From Pseudisothecium myosuroides (Eukaryota; Streptophyta; Bryopsida; Hypnales; Lembophyllaceae), in the NCBI GenBank assembly GCA_951799445.1, contig OX637287.1:41507724-41571723 (forward strand): a stretch of 64,000 nucleotides of DNA, read 5' to 3'. The translations under genes were made by a program, and so were the position numbers. The notes below the pieces were generated by a model. It was not told where the DNA came from. It saw only the letters and a program-made list of their open reading frames with translations, and searched no databases. Below are positions 30,160 to 52,873 of the stretch, piece after piece. Positions within the stretch are counted from its first letter, which is position 1. Each line of letters starts with the position of its first letter.

Positions 30160-31452
30160 CTAGACCCGTGCCGCCTTATTGAATGCATCCTGCAAATTTC
30201 GGAGTTGACCTTCAGTAATTGGCAGCGCTCTTGCAAGGGACGATGCTCTACCAAGATCGGCCAGTGGCAAATTGAAAGTGCGTTGTGCAGGTACCCCAGA
30301 GGCGCCGGCTGCAGTATGCTGAGCCAATGGAGACCTCACGAAGCCTTCAGAATCTCTGGATGGTCGTGGGCTGCGAGCAACTCGAGGACGACGGGAGGGT
30401 CGGACCTGGGACTGTGGTGAAACCACTTGACGCGCCCACGGCGCTGGTTTGGGTCTCAATCTTGGCGGTGTTTTGGCGTTCGGTACAATTGGTGGCGCAA
30501 TCCAACCTTGGGGCTCCCTCGCACTCACTCTTCTTGGGTTGTCAGCATGTCCCCTGCCTCTGCCGTGGCCACGCGGAGGTTGTGCCACTCCACCATTGCG
30601 CTGAATCCCGGCGCTGTTCAGCTGCACTCCATCAGTGCCTGTAGCAATTGCAGTCACCCCTGTCGGTCCACTGCGACCTCGCCCAGCTGTTCGTCCTCCT
30701 CGTCGGTGGCCCCTGCCTCCTTTGCTTGGTCTGGGAACCACTTGTTGTTGCCGAATCCCTAAAGTGGGCTGCAAACTAAACTCGTATGGAGGTCGTGTGG
30801 TCAATTCGGCAGCTGCATCTCTACTTCCCTCGGTGTCGTGGTGGACAATGCTAGGACAACTTGCAAATTTGCGATTGTCTGCATCGGACGTGCCCGCTCA
30901 GCAGCTTTCAATTGCGCCTGGGATTTCATCGGAGAGTCTCGAATCTGGCCAAAGTTTTGAGCAAACAAACTCGTACACAGCCGCTGGAATTCCGTTGGGA
31001 TCTCCCTCCAACTTCCTCTACTTCCAACCCAAAGCGCGGGCAATATGGGTGTAACACAAGTGACGCCAGCTGCAATTGGAAGGATAACTTGTCCACAAAA
31101 GAGACCTAGCTTTCTCAAGCTCAAATAAGTACCAGTTGTAGAGGCAATTGACCACTGATTGAGCAACGGCAGTGCTACCACTCTCCCAAATTGCCCATTT
31201 GTAAACAACGTGCTAGATTTCCTGTACATCATCGATTGTGGCTGATCCATGATGCAAGGCGCTCACCATCGCTGTGTCCCGCCGCAATTTGCCACAGTGG
31301 TCATTAGCAGAGAAGGTGGGTTGCGCACTCACTCTGTTGGAACAGACCCCAAGCACCCCAACCTCGCAAAAATGATGGTGGAACCTCATCTCTACACTTC
31401 CTTCTCTCAAACTTCCTTCGACAGGACGAGTACAAAATTGAACCCTAGCCAA
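30160..31452 (-). pseudogene. Unrecognised second gene of the piggyBac element, R/G/P-rich C-terminus, three in-frame stops
   Basis: One frame can be read from ATG 31452 to the stop at 30160, 430 codons, interrupted only by TAG at 31213-31215, TAG at 31018-31020 and TGA at 30898-30900. The translation stays protein-like across each stop. The N-terminal half is globular, rich in Trp, Cys and His (for example YKWAIWESGSTAV, CLYNWYLFELEKA, LEGDPNGIPAAVYEF). The C-terminal 200 residues are basic and rich in Arg, Gly and Pro (GRGRSGP, RGHGRGRGH, SRRPRVARSPRP), as in nucleic-acid-binding tails. I do not recognise the family. It lies upstream of the transposase, on the same strand and within the same TIRs, so it is probably an element-encoded accessory protein. 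An alternative is captured host sequence. Other frames in the region are shorter and look like shadows. Confidence 0.5.
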
Positions 31453-32956
31453 ACTCCGTGCAAGGTTATCGTCGTCGACATTCCTAAATCAATCCGCGCA
31501 GGAAGTGCGAAAGCTACTACACACGCGAAGCTGTCCATGGAGTACTACACTGCCGCCCCTGAGCGGCAGAATCCAATGCCAACGGTCTGAGACCGGCGGT
31601 GACCGGTCAGTTTTGGAAAACCGCCATGTCCGTTTTTAGGCATCCTCTGAAACAATCTGCTGCTGCGCACAAATTGTACGCGTATAACCCTAGCAATTGC
31701 CAAAGCCTAGTCGCAGACAAAACCCTCACCGAAATTTGAGCCACCGCGCCAGAATTTCTTCGCCCAACAATGCGTAGGGACAGTCTGACAAATTCCGTGT
31801 GGACGCTTTTTGGCCCCTCGAGCGGTGAGGGGTTAAGATGAAGATATTCGGGGAAGGAAAAGTATAGAAAAATCCTCTAAATGGGAGAACTAGAAAAGTC
31901 CCAAATCTCAAGAAAACAAACATTTTGATGCTTTAATTAGTTAAAAATAGGAAGAAAAAAAAATGGCCATTTGTAATAACTCTATGGAAATGGCCATTCA
32001 CCGAAAGAACCACCAAAATAATATTTTATATATTCTGAAATGTAAGAAGAAAGAAGCTCTCTTTGTAAACTTCCACACATTACAAAATTAACTATTTTTA
32101 GAATTCCTTCCTTATATAGCTATAAATCTACTAGAAGATCATTTTCTCCCAATTTTAGCTCCCCAATTTTAGCTCCCCAATTTTTTTTTTGGTACTAATT
32201 AGTAATAAAAAAACCCAAATTGGCAAGTGTGACATGAAATTAGGGGCTATTTTTGGACAATAAAATATTTTTGAAAATTAAAAAAAAATTAGGCAAAATG
32301 TATAATGGTCATGAGCACCTTTCCTATAAATCTTAAGCCATTTGGATCTAGAATGTAGAAGTTATGCCCAAAAAACAAATCAGCATGCATGGTGTGACGC
32401 AAAATAGTATAAGTGCTTCTTACAATCACCCAAGGGTCAAAATCTAATCTCAGGAGGGACATTGTTAAAAATCACAGGAATCACGTGCGATAAAAAATAG
32501 AATCTAATATATTCATTCTAGATAACTTTTAAAAAAAAGTACATGTAATATACGTTGCTTTAAAATTATAAAATATGGTTATAGGTAATATAGCATTAGA
32601 TATAATATCAAAGAATTATGTAATTGATACATGTAAAATACCATGGAAAGAAAGGGGTACAAGGATGAATCTCGAGAGGTCAGGAGGTGCACTATATGTA
32701 ATTTTCATTGGTTGTGTTGTTGCGATGTAAATGCGTGCATGATGTAAAATACATGTTTATATATATTATTTAGTTGGATTCCTAATTATAATATTAAACT
32801 ATAAAAATGATGACACCACACGGGGAGTCTTCAAGATGATGTTTGCTCACTGACATTATAAAGTTGAGTGAGCCGTCAAAGAACTTTATCAGTGTAATGT
32901 AGTTCTGCTTCGTAATTTGAGTTCAATATGTCAAATTGAAGGGGGGTTTCTGAGAG

Positions 32957-33184
32957 TCAAGATGAAGAGCCTCTACTAGATCTAGAGTTTGAGTTTTTCT
33001 TCGACTCAATTGTCGGATCAGCCTCTTCTACCACTGGGTCTTGCACTGCTGTATGAGCATCTATAAGATGAAGCTGGGCCGTCTCGATTGCCGAAGCAAC
33101 CTCGTGTAGAGCAGCAATGGTACGGAAATCTTTAACGAGACGCTCGGGCGTTGATGATTCTTTTGCAAGTTGTGTGTGTTGAAT
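32957..33184 (-). pseudogene. Unrecognised coding-like fragment
   Basis: A 75-codon frame encodes a helical, mixed-charge stretch (LVKDFRTIAALHEVASAIET, then EEADPTIESKK and a Ser/Arg-rich end) and terminates at 32957. It begins just after a CTACTAG that could be an acceptor site. No start codon or flanking exon was found, so it may be the last exon of a lost gene. Confidence 0.3.
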
Positions 33185-33387
33185 CTAGTAGCAGAGAAGT
33201 AATCTTCAAAGGGAGTTTTGAGGGTTTGAACGATGAGCAATACTATTGTATGGTCAGGCCCATAAACAAAACCCATGGCCACCAACGTTGGCTGAAAGGT
33301 TTGGTGAAGCCTTTAACAAAAGCTGATCATGCGAATTATGTTGCTGCCACTGTTCAACGCATCTTCAAATTCTTGCAAATAGAATAA
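33151..33387 (+). pseudogene. Unrecognised coding-like fragment
   Basis: A 78-codon frame with protein-like composition (FEGLNDEQYYCMVRPINK, WLKGLVKPLTKADHANYVAA) ends at 33387 and overlaps the minus-strand fragment by about 34 bases. No family is recognised. The abutting, opposite fragments suggest shuffled gene pieces rather than two genes. Confidence 0.3.
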
Positions 33388-34542
33388 AGATCTTCTTAAA
33401 ATTTTATTTTTTACCTCTAATAGACATATGTTTGAGACTTAGATTTATTTTTGTACCTAAGTATGATTTCCAACTTCATTTTGTGTGTTGGAAGTTGGAA
33501 AGAACGAAGGATAGAGATAGTTTACTTTTTTGTGGAATTTAGTTGGCTTTTGGCTTAGTTGAAGGGGTACATAAGGTTGTGAAGGGGTCAAAGGGGATGG
33601 CTAATAAAAAAAATTAGTACCTATGTGGCATAGGCATGAGCTGATGTGACCCTAGAGGAAGGATAATGAATTGGAGGGTTTTCCCTTCTTTTTCATAGTT
33701 TAGTTTGAAGAATACCAGGTTTTGAGGAGGGATATCGTGCTGTGTATGAGGAGTTTTACAATAAAATTTTGAGAATTTTTTATTTCTTCTTTTTATTACG
33801 AAACCTTATTACTCGCTTCATTTGAAGTTTGTATGCAAGAATTATAAGTAATGAAGTGAGAGGGTCTCTATTGCCTAATAAGGTCAAGGACTAAAATTTT
33901 GAGCACTTGTAGAAGTTTGATTAATGTATATTTGAATTTGAGTTTTATAGAAATTGTATATAAAGTCTATAGCTTTCTAAAAAGATATAGAACTCTCAAT
34001 TTAGAGTTATTTTGAAGAAATTATGAGTGAAAGTAAAGAGGGTGTAGAATAGTTGCCAAATCTAAACCTTAGTGTTAGTTCCAACTTTGACAAAACATTG
34101 AAAGCAGATTTTTAATCTTTTTGAGTTCAAATTTTTAGAGGATATGTATTATTAAATGAGCTTTCTAAAAAAATATAGCACAAAGTATTTGGATTTTTAT
34201 GAAGGAGAAGCATACCCCGAAGTGGAGAAACATTTTGTTGCCAACAAATTTGGAAGTGCAATTTTCGACAAGGTACTACAATCGGGCAATACCTTCTTTT
34301 ACTCTGATTTTTAGAGAGATTGTGTTATATTTTTTTGGCTTTTCAAAAAGCTAAGACACTCTTGATTTGAATCTATGAAGTGGCCATAACATTCATTTGA
34401 AGTTTGACTACAACTATATGAAAATTTGCAAAGGATTTCGAGTTTCTACAGAAATTATACAGTTTGTATACGATTTAAATACAATATCCATACATGGATT
34501 ATACAAGTATGGATATTTCTTTCTTATACATATTATATGTGT

Positions 34543-34614
34543 ATTCATACTTCATACTTCTACAATATTTATACGTGTATTGATACTTCATACTTCTACA
34601 ATATTTATACATGA
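34543..34614. repeat. 36-base tandem repeat, two units
   Basis: Two adjacent units share ATACTTCATACTTCTACAAT followed by ATTTATAC; the surrounding 250 bases are composed of related ATAC/TATA words. Confidence 0.8.
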
Positions 34615-37600
34615 TATTTACAAATATGTATATATTCGAGTCATACATACCATACGAGTATTAATAAGCAGCATTTGTACATTTTATGTACAAATTCATT
34701 AACCTTTGTATATGAAGATACATTATGAGATTTTATATGACAAATGACGCATTTATCCTACCTTGAGGTGGTATATTTTATTATTTCTCACCCTCATATC
34801 CTAGACTAAATTTGGTTGCAGCCAAAAACCCAGTGTTTTTTCAAGGTAGACTCTCAATACGACAGCATGCCTTCAAGCCCCTATTACATGGGAGTTATAT
34901 AGGTAAATTTTTAAAATTTCTATAGGGGTATATATAGCTAAATTTTTAAATTCACCCTATTACATATATCCAAAATTTCATTTGAAATTTATTCTTGTAC
35001 TATTTGTTTATACCCTATGTTCATTATAAGTACAGAAAATTGCAAAAATAATTTCAAACACTGGAATCGTTAAAATTCATGACATCATTGAACTACACAT
35101 ACAAGCAATGATGTACAAAACATCAGGGAAATTGTGTTGGAGTACTTGTAGACCCACAATGCTTTCAAACTAGAATCAGATTCAAAAAAGAAGTACTTCT
35201 AAATTGAAACATTTTTAATACAAAATAGTTCAAAGCAAAGAACAAGTGAAGCATACAAAAACTAGGGAACCATGCACAAAGTATTCACGTCAAATTTGAA
35301 ACATGCATTCATGGTCAAAATGCATTGTTCAGATACAAGTGTATATGTTTCCAAACACAACACGAAGCATTTATAGAGTTTACAAAAATGAAGGCTACAT
35401 GTCAAAGTATCAAAAAATCTACATCCAGGGGTCCACAATGTGGGAGCAATGTTTGAGCTAACAAAAACCATACTTCACACTCACTGTGAACTTTCCCTCT
35501 TGCAATCCAAGATAAACTTCTGAATCCAAAACCTAGCAGAGTTTCGAAATCACTATTTAAAACGTAATTTCTAAACACAAATGAACATGTACAAAATCAA
35601 AACAACTCCAAGTAGTTTCTAAAAGTGGGAAACAAGACAACTAATACATCCAATCCTAAAGAAGAACCTCAGACCATGGGCCCTTCGCAAAAGAACGTCA
35701 CAACACCAAAAATCCTACATCAAAATAGCAAATGGTTGCACAGTACATTTGCAAGAAAACTTCACAACCCTCATCTTTTGCAAAATTGCACGAGGTACCT
35801 ATAAACCCTAAACCGCCTTCACTAACGGAACTCTGTGAAGCCTAAAATGGGAAGGTTAGAATTCAAAACCATGGACTTGGCGTCAAACAATGTGAAGATA
35901 AGAATAAAGAAAGGACCCTAAGCCACCCAGTTAGGTATCCAATGGAAAATCCCAAAGAATTCTCAAACCAGCTTGGCCACGAACTGTATCTAGCTTGTTT
36001 CATAAATTGGGCTTTGGATCCTTGTTACAGCCCTAAACGAAACTTTTAACTCTTTCAATTTTTTTTGGCACATCTGTTGTAGAAAAAAATAAAGCTAAAT
36101 TTTAATATTTTCCAATACCCTTTGTTCTTTATACATCTATTTTTCTCATTCTATAGAGCCTATGTTAATTCTAAAAGTTTTCTAAAATTTAGAACCGAGG
36201 TAATTATAAAATCCCTTTATTTTATTGCACATAAATAAAAAATAAAATGAGAGTGCGCCCCCTAGGGAGTGAATTGTAGACTCTATACTCAGTATATTAG
36301 TTATCGACTCCCAATAAATCTTTGTGGATGAAAAGTGCATTTTTTGTCAAACTCCGCGAATGAATGATTAGGCAAGCTTTAGGTCCCGGAACTTTATGGT
36401 ATCTAAGTCCAACATTCAATGTCTGCATTCAATTTCTGCATCTAGAGTTTCTAATGTGGAGCATGCGAGGGAAAGATAGAAGCGTTCGTTTTGAAATTCA
36501 ATTTTGCCTTTGATTTATTCTTTTGCTTGTATTCATATCATTTTAGCTTGGCTCACAGTATTGCACATTTTTAGAATTACGGGATATAAGGAAAAAATGG
36601 GATATTTAGAAAGAAACGAGGTATAAGGGGAAAAAATGGGATGTAAAAGAAAAATAGGGTATAAGGAAAAAATGGGGTATAAGTAATATAGGGTACCTTA
36701 AAATGAGTCCCCCCAAAATTATAATTACCAATAGGGTGCCCTAAAATACAAACCTTTACCTTTATTTAAAAATATACCATGTTTTATAATCCATTCTACA
36801 AGGTAAACAACCCTCCATTAAATAGGGCATTATTGTAGGTGTATACTAATTCTATGAGGGAGTGTTTCTTCTAAGAATTTGATACAACTCATGCAAGAAA
36901 AATGTTGTACATGATACTTCCTTTGGCACATTTTGGATTTGCTATAGGTGAGTAAGGTGAGCATTATGGATACAATTTTTGTTGGTTATAGAGTAGTCTA
37001 GAGACTCTTTTGGGGGTGAACCTTCAAAATTCATAGCTAATTCATACTTTGTCAAAAAAATATAATTTCAACTGCTCTCTCTATTTCTCACATTTGTCTA
37101 TGTAGGGAAAAAATTTAAAAATTTAAGCAATGGCATGAGGACAAATTCCTAGTTCTGATTGTGATGGGCTGTTTTATCTTAGATGTAGTCAACTGCATCA
37201 CTCCACCGAAGATCGCTTTCTGCACAGCCCAAAATAAATGAAAAAAAAAAAGTCCTTGTTTAGAGCCAATAAAGAATTCAAACCCTGGCCGGGGCATATA
37301 ATGAGAGCCATGCTAAGATCCTCCTAGGCATGTACGTATGCTTCCCTTACCAGTTTAGACCTGCCACCTCTGTCTGTGGCCAAGACTTTCCCAAACTAGG
37401 CCGTACAAAACATGACCATGAGTACTCAGCTGAAATCGCCTGGCAAGGCTTTTTGCTTTTCATCCTGCGGAATCCGGAGGAAAATGCACTAGCAATTGCC
37501 TCCTCCTCAATCCTCATGTACTTCACATTATTGTAAGCTCGTTACGGTCGTACGATAAGCCATTAGTATTCCAGAATCTAGACCATATCTTGCACTAGAA

Positions 37601-38037
37601 TATGACTCCCGCGACAATGCGACATGGGAAACAGAATAAAGACAAACAGTCCGAGGACTGCACAAGTTCAGTTTGATCTTGCTATTCTTGGCGCATCAGA
37701 AGGGAACTAAGCCTCAGTAGTTCAACATCAGGTACGTTGCAGACATAAGCCATTGGGTTTCAGACTTGTAGTGTGTGGCGGTGTTATACACTGGTCATGG
37801 CTACTCCTATTGCTTAAGAATTACGTGAGAAGGGAGATCAGAAGAACCTCCTTGCTCTGTGACTGATTTGATAGTTCTCTTGTTTATGCTTGATTAATAG
37901 TTTGTTTGTTTTTCTGCTTGCATACGAATTGCAGGAGAAGGGATACAAGCAGTCCGTGTTCTGTGATTGATTTGAAAGGTTGCTTCTTTTCAGTAGCAGA
38001 GCCTGATTAAAGGACTTTCCACTGTCAGCTAGCGGCT

Positions 38038-43439
<5,402 letters not shown>

Positions 43440-43443
<4 letters not shown>

Positions 43444-44655
43444 CACCCACCCTTGAGCCCCTTAGATGATTGTGGAGAATACTCTGGGGCCATTGCCTTC
43501 GCAGATCTTGCACAAGGATATCCTCTTTGAACACCTTCAGAACGCTACCAGTCGGATTCCTCTGAAGTTTTCCTTCAGAAATATTGATCCTCCAATTCGT
43601 ATATCTCTGCCTGACCACCTTCACTTACTTTGCGAAGGACCAAGTTCTGTGCTTCAATCACTTCCCTAGAAAATCTTGAAAACCAACACATTGCCTCCAT
43701 CTACCTTTACAACAACCGGTATTGGCTCACGGGATCGAAGTTTCTTCATACCACTCCAAACCTGGAAAAAATCAGCTATTGTATGTACTCCAAATTGGCA
43801 TCAGCTATTTGCTTTCCAGCACTCACTGTCTCGCCAAAGAGAACTTCAGAAGCTTCAATCTCAACCTGCACGTCGATACTCCCCGTTGTGCTCCTTGGTA
43901 CTCTAAATGCATGAATAGAAATTTTCTGACGAAGGACGAGCCGGATCGTGACACGAGGATCCGGAAGAAGAGATTGCTGTCACATTGCTAAAGCTTGCTT
44001 CTGTTGCTGTGAAGAATTCAGAGCTTCCGGCATCGACGCTAGTAGGCTCATCCCTCGTTAGTAGTACTGAGGTGCCTTTCATATTGTCGACACTCATGTC
44101 CTCACTGACCTGAATTTTAATGTAACAGCCAAGTCTAGCTTTACATGAAATACGGTTGCAAATCTCAACCAAGAAATTGTCCTTTCAGCCATTACATCTG
44201 TGCTAAAAAATGACGAATTGGACAGATCCTTGAATAAACCACATTTTGAGACTTGGAAACACAAATGCAAAAGTTACCTGCTCTTTCTCTTTGTCGGGGT
44301 GGGCCTCTTCCCACGAGCGTTGCTGCCGTGCAAACAGTCTTGTCACCAGAAGCGTCCAAAGATGTGATCTCAACCACTGCAAGTGCAAAGCAAGCTTTAT
44401 GGAGACGCTCGCATGAAATCAACTGATGGCATGTAAATACGAACCTTCGAATTTCTCCAATCCACTGCAGCAAGTAGTAGAGATTCATGAAAGAGGAGAA
44501 CGAGATTGAGCAGAAGAGGTGTTGCCTAGAAATAAACACAATGGTCCTGAATCAGACGAAAAGCAGATGAGTTCGCAGCTCACAACTGGCTGAACGCAAG
44601 AAGAAACTCGGTATCTCCTCTCATTCAAGCCTTTGAGGTCAACATCCATAGCCAT
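43440..44655 (-). pseudogene. Protein kinase pseudogene, copy B (leader plus N-lobe, C-lobe lost)
   Basis: On the minus strand a possible first exon starts at ATG 44655 (MAMDVDLKGLNERRY). The Ser/Thr-rich leader (MSVDNMKGTSVLLTRDEP, ending near 43911) matches copy A. Downstream, split among frames with several stops, come a possible ANLEYIQ segment, SEGGQAEIYELED near 43590-43630 (nucleotide-loop-like) and VLKVFKEDILVQDLRRQWPQ, an N-lobe with a VLKVF lysine. Homology ends near 43450 at the OPR 3' repeats, so the catalytic loop and the rest of the C-lobe are missing. Copy A has the reverse: no N-lobe but a C-lobe. Both are non-functional remnants of one ancestral gene. Confidence 0.65.
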
Positions 44656-45316
44656 TTTGTCAGTCGAGTAGGAAAACGCGCGACGAAGGAGAAAGTGGCA
44701 CCCACTTCGTACATCAAATACGCAGGGAATCATCTGCAAAGTGCCATTTCGTATTGGATAAATTAACTTTCTACGTCGGAGCCGTGATTCCAAGCACCAA
44801 TTTCTCCTCTCCACGCTATGAAAATAGACTTTCAAAGGACATTTTACAAACACAGAACGATAACAGAATCCAATCTATCCAGAGAGGATCATCAATTGCA
44901 ACGCGTCGACCGAAATTACAGTACTTCACCGATGTCACATCCGAGCAAAATGAAAAAAACGAAAAAATTTGTAAACAAAATTCGAACTGAAACCCAGGAA
45001 AGAAAAAATCACAGGTGCGTATTATTAAGTCCCCTGCACATCACTAAATCTGGTCCCTACGATATGGAAAAGACCTAACTCTATAAAATGGATCATCCCC
45101 TCACCAGTGTCGATTCGATTAAACTCATACTGGTGACATCAGAGGCACCAGAGAGAACCCAAACTTAGAGGGCCACAAAATTTCGACACCAAACCAAGGT
45201 GAAGCAAATTCTATCATTCCAAGTGAGTGGGGGAAGTAATCAAGAGGAAACTGTGTACAAATGTGTACCAACGGAACCTACACCCCGTCTTCGGAACCAC
45301 AACTAAAAGTTCACAA
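44656..45316. other. CDC48-B 3' flank and kinase promoter or leader
   Basis: Between the CDC48-B stop and the kinase remnant, no coding sequence is supported. The part near 45190-45316 aligns to the CDC48-A 3' flank, for example the shared TTTGTACACAGTTT and GAATTTGCTTCACCTT words. Confidence 0.5.
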
Positions 45317-50512
<5,196 letters not shown>

Positions 50513-51471
50513 GGCCGAAGCACACCAAAACTCAAGTTGTCGCTCCAAACGGGCACCGTTTTACTCCGCGATTGAAATGAAAGCAACCGGAGCGTGATCC
50601 GACCTAATAAGGACTAGGAGACGAGGTGCTGCAAAGGCAAGGCGGCGAAATTGGCCGCGTCGAAGCAAGCAAAATGACTTGAGGGCGCACCCTGCCGATG
50701 CGAAAGAGTAATAATAAGATGATGAAACCAATGCCAAGGGAAGGGGGAAGATGATGAGTGAAACGGGGAGAAGCCCTTCCGTCCAGAACGTTCTGGGGGT
50801 CTCTGGACCTTTTACTTTTTCGTGGTTGCTTTCGCTTTGCCCTTTGGGTGCTTTGCCCTTTTTGGACTTTGAGGGCCCCCGTGGCGTCATCCGCGCCGCT
50901 TATGGGCTCGTCGGTGGAGATCGCTGTGGTGGGTCGATGCCGGTGGGCTTGAATGATGTAGCCGGTGGCCAATGGGATTTGGTCTTGGGATGGAGGCCCA
51001 AGTTATAGGGTTTGCAAGTTTTAAATGAAAAATATTATATACAGTAATTTTGGTAGGAAATATTTGTGACTTGGATATTTTTGCCACATGCTGAATTGTT
51101 CATTGACGAAGACTTGTGGAAGATCCATTGTGGCATTTTGAAATTTAATCATTTTTGACATTTGTGTTTGAAATGGGAGGAAGTAAAGAAGTAGGAGTTG
51201 TTGCACTTGAGTGTGAAGGTTCAAAGTATTGTAATTTCTGTTTTTTAAAGGCAAAATTGATATATATTTTTTGCAAATGTAATAAATAGCATTTGTTTTT
51301 GGATTCATCTCACAAATTCTTCCATCTTTTGTCCTAATTTTTTCTTATACATTGAAAAATGGTCTAATATAGCTTTGAAAAGGTGCAAATGCTGTAAAGA
51401 TGTTTAACCTTTAAAGGAGATACTGGCAACCGTGAAAATCATCTCTTTGGATATCATGGAACTCATTAGCT
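50513..51471. other. CDC48-B 5' flank
   Basis: GC-rich leader and promoter sequence to about 51000, then AT-rich. Overlapping open frames on both strands (for example 50561-50890 and 50751-51008) have no recognisable domain and are taken as non-coding. Only short words are shared with the CDC48-A flank. Confidence 0.45.
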
Positions 51472-52400
51472 TTAACCCCTAAAGGACCAAAGTCCCCTCG
51501 GGGGACACTTGGGATTTCGGGCAGGCCCGTGTGACCTCAAATTTTGATCTGATTTTTTGAAACTTTTTTTGAAGATAGGGAATCACAATAGCTCTCTAAA
51601 AATATAATTTTTTTTCAATCGGTGCCCGGGAGCAAAAGTTATGCCATCCTAAACCAAAAAAGCAGTTCGTCGGGCAGATAAAAAAAAACACAAAAAAAAG
51701 TTTTTTATTTTTTTTATTTTTTTTCCTTAAAGATTATGTTTTTGTCTACATCTGAAGCTTTGATTCATTCTATTTGGACTAATAATGAGAAAGTTATGGA
51801 TAATCTTGTTTTTTGGGCAATGTAAGCATCTTCAAAAAAACTAACTTATAGAATTCATTTTTTAATGCAATTTTCAATTTTTTTCAATTTTTTTTTTTGA
51901 CAAGGTCAAGTTTGTTTGCAAGAACAATCCCACCATTGGGATTATGTTGTTTTAATTCCACCTAAGAGCTATTAACAATTTAGTGTTTCGTTCAATTTTG
52001 GACCTACTTCTATTTACCAATTTTTTTATATGTGAAAATCAAGGTTTGACATTCTGAAATTTTTTTCCCCGACTCTCAACTCAAATGTTCAACATAAAAA
52101 ATTACAACTTTTTGTTGTGTAGTGCAAAAAAAATCCACAAATGGCCGTCAAAGTCATCTGAAATTGCAGGAAACAGTTCAAAAAAACTTTTTTTTTCCAA
52201 CTTTGAATGCTAATATCTTCCAATCAGAACGGTCAAATGTCTTGAAATTTTTACCACATAATCTGAGACAAGTGAAGTTCAAGATCCTACGGTGAGATTG
52301 TAAAAAAAAGGTTTTTTTGGATTTAGGGAGTGATCGCAGCAGAAATGGCAGTTTTCAGTGGTTTTGGAGCCTGAAAATGGCTTGGTCCTTTAGGGGTTAA
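51472..52400. mobile_element. piggyBac-type MITE, TTAA family A, copy 2
   Basis: Begins TTAACCCCTAAAGGACC and ends GGTCCTTTAGGGGTTAA, the same termini as 15470-16407; 929 bases, non-coding, full-length homologous to copy 1 with clear divergence. It is in the same (direct) orientation as copy 1 although the surrounding CDC48 arms are inverted, and it lies upstream of CDC48-B rather than downstream, so it is an independent insertion. Confidence 0.85.
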
Positions 52401-52873
52401 AAAATACAAAAGCAATCATTAGAAGTCAAACTACTATAGAAGACCTCCCCTTTTCACAACAAAATTCTAAAATTGAATAGTTGTACTTCTATCCTACACA
52501 AAAGGATTCTCTATCATTCATCGGGCGTTTTGTGTCCACAATGTCGTTTAAAGATTAACTTGTTTGTGATTCTATGTTCAAATTTTGAACAATGAATGCA
52601 ACCATGCTTTATATATGATGAATTTTTTTCTTCATCCATCCAAATGTTTGTAGATTTGTAGATTTGTTCTTTAACATTTTTATAGTATTCATAATAATAC
52701 GAGTGATGAAATGTAATGCATGTTAGTTTAATACATGTCAAATCACCAAAATTAACCTTGAGTCTTAATGACTCCCAAAGACACCCATTGGCTCATTGAT
52801 GGATAATGTTATGATAGAATGTTTTGAAATTGCAATAGGTATACATTTAGCTAGTATTAATGTGTGTAGCCCT

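Larger units (their letters stand above)
25793..31836 (-). mobile_element. Two-gene piggyBac-superfamily element, 6.04 kb, decayed
   Basis: The left end reads TTAAACCCTCACCGCCC and the right end, reverse-complemented, reads TTAACCCCTCACCGCTC, giving about 15 matching terminal bases immediately inside TTAA on both sides. Inside, both genes run on the minus strand: first an unrecognised 430-codon frame (31452-30160), then the transposase (28788-26764). The interior is distinctly richer in GC than the flanks. Both genes carry in-frame stops, so this copy is presumably dead. Its termini share only TTAACCCCT with the window's MITE families, so it need not be their source. Confidence 0.85.
31837..38037. 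other. AT-rich intergenic DNA and OPR 5' flank
   Basis: Mostly low-GC sequence with minisatellite-like stretches (36-base repeat near 34.55 kb; GGGTATAAGGAAAAAATG-like units at 36590-36690) and two short coding-like fragments near 33 kb. From about 37.3 kb the sequence is less AT-rich and likely holds the promoter of the OPR gene. A pyrimidine tract ending in GCAG at 37935 suggests a 5' UTR intron acceptor before the start codon at 38038. Confidence 0.45.

Noticed and set aside
30801..31250. A 149-codon minus-strand frame in the piggyBac element
   Set aside because: It overlaps the longer frame 31452-30160, which reads through as better protein and continues into the Arg/Gly-rich tail; I treat this one as a shadow.
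50561..50972. Two overlapping minus-strand frames upstream of CDC48-B
   Set aside because: They lie in the GC-rich leader and promoter, have no domain, and no counterpart exists upstream of CDC48-A.
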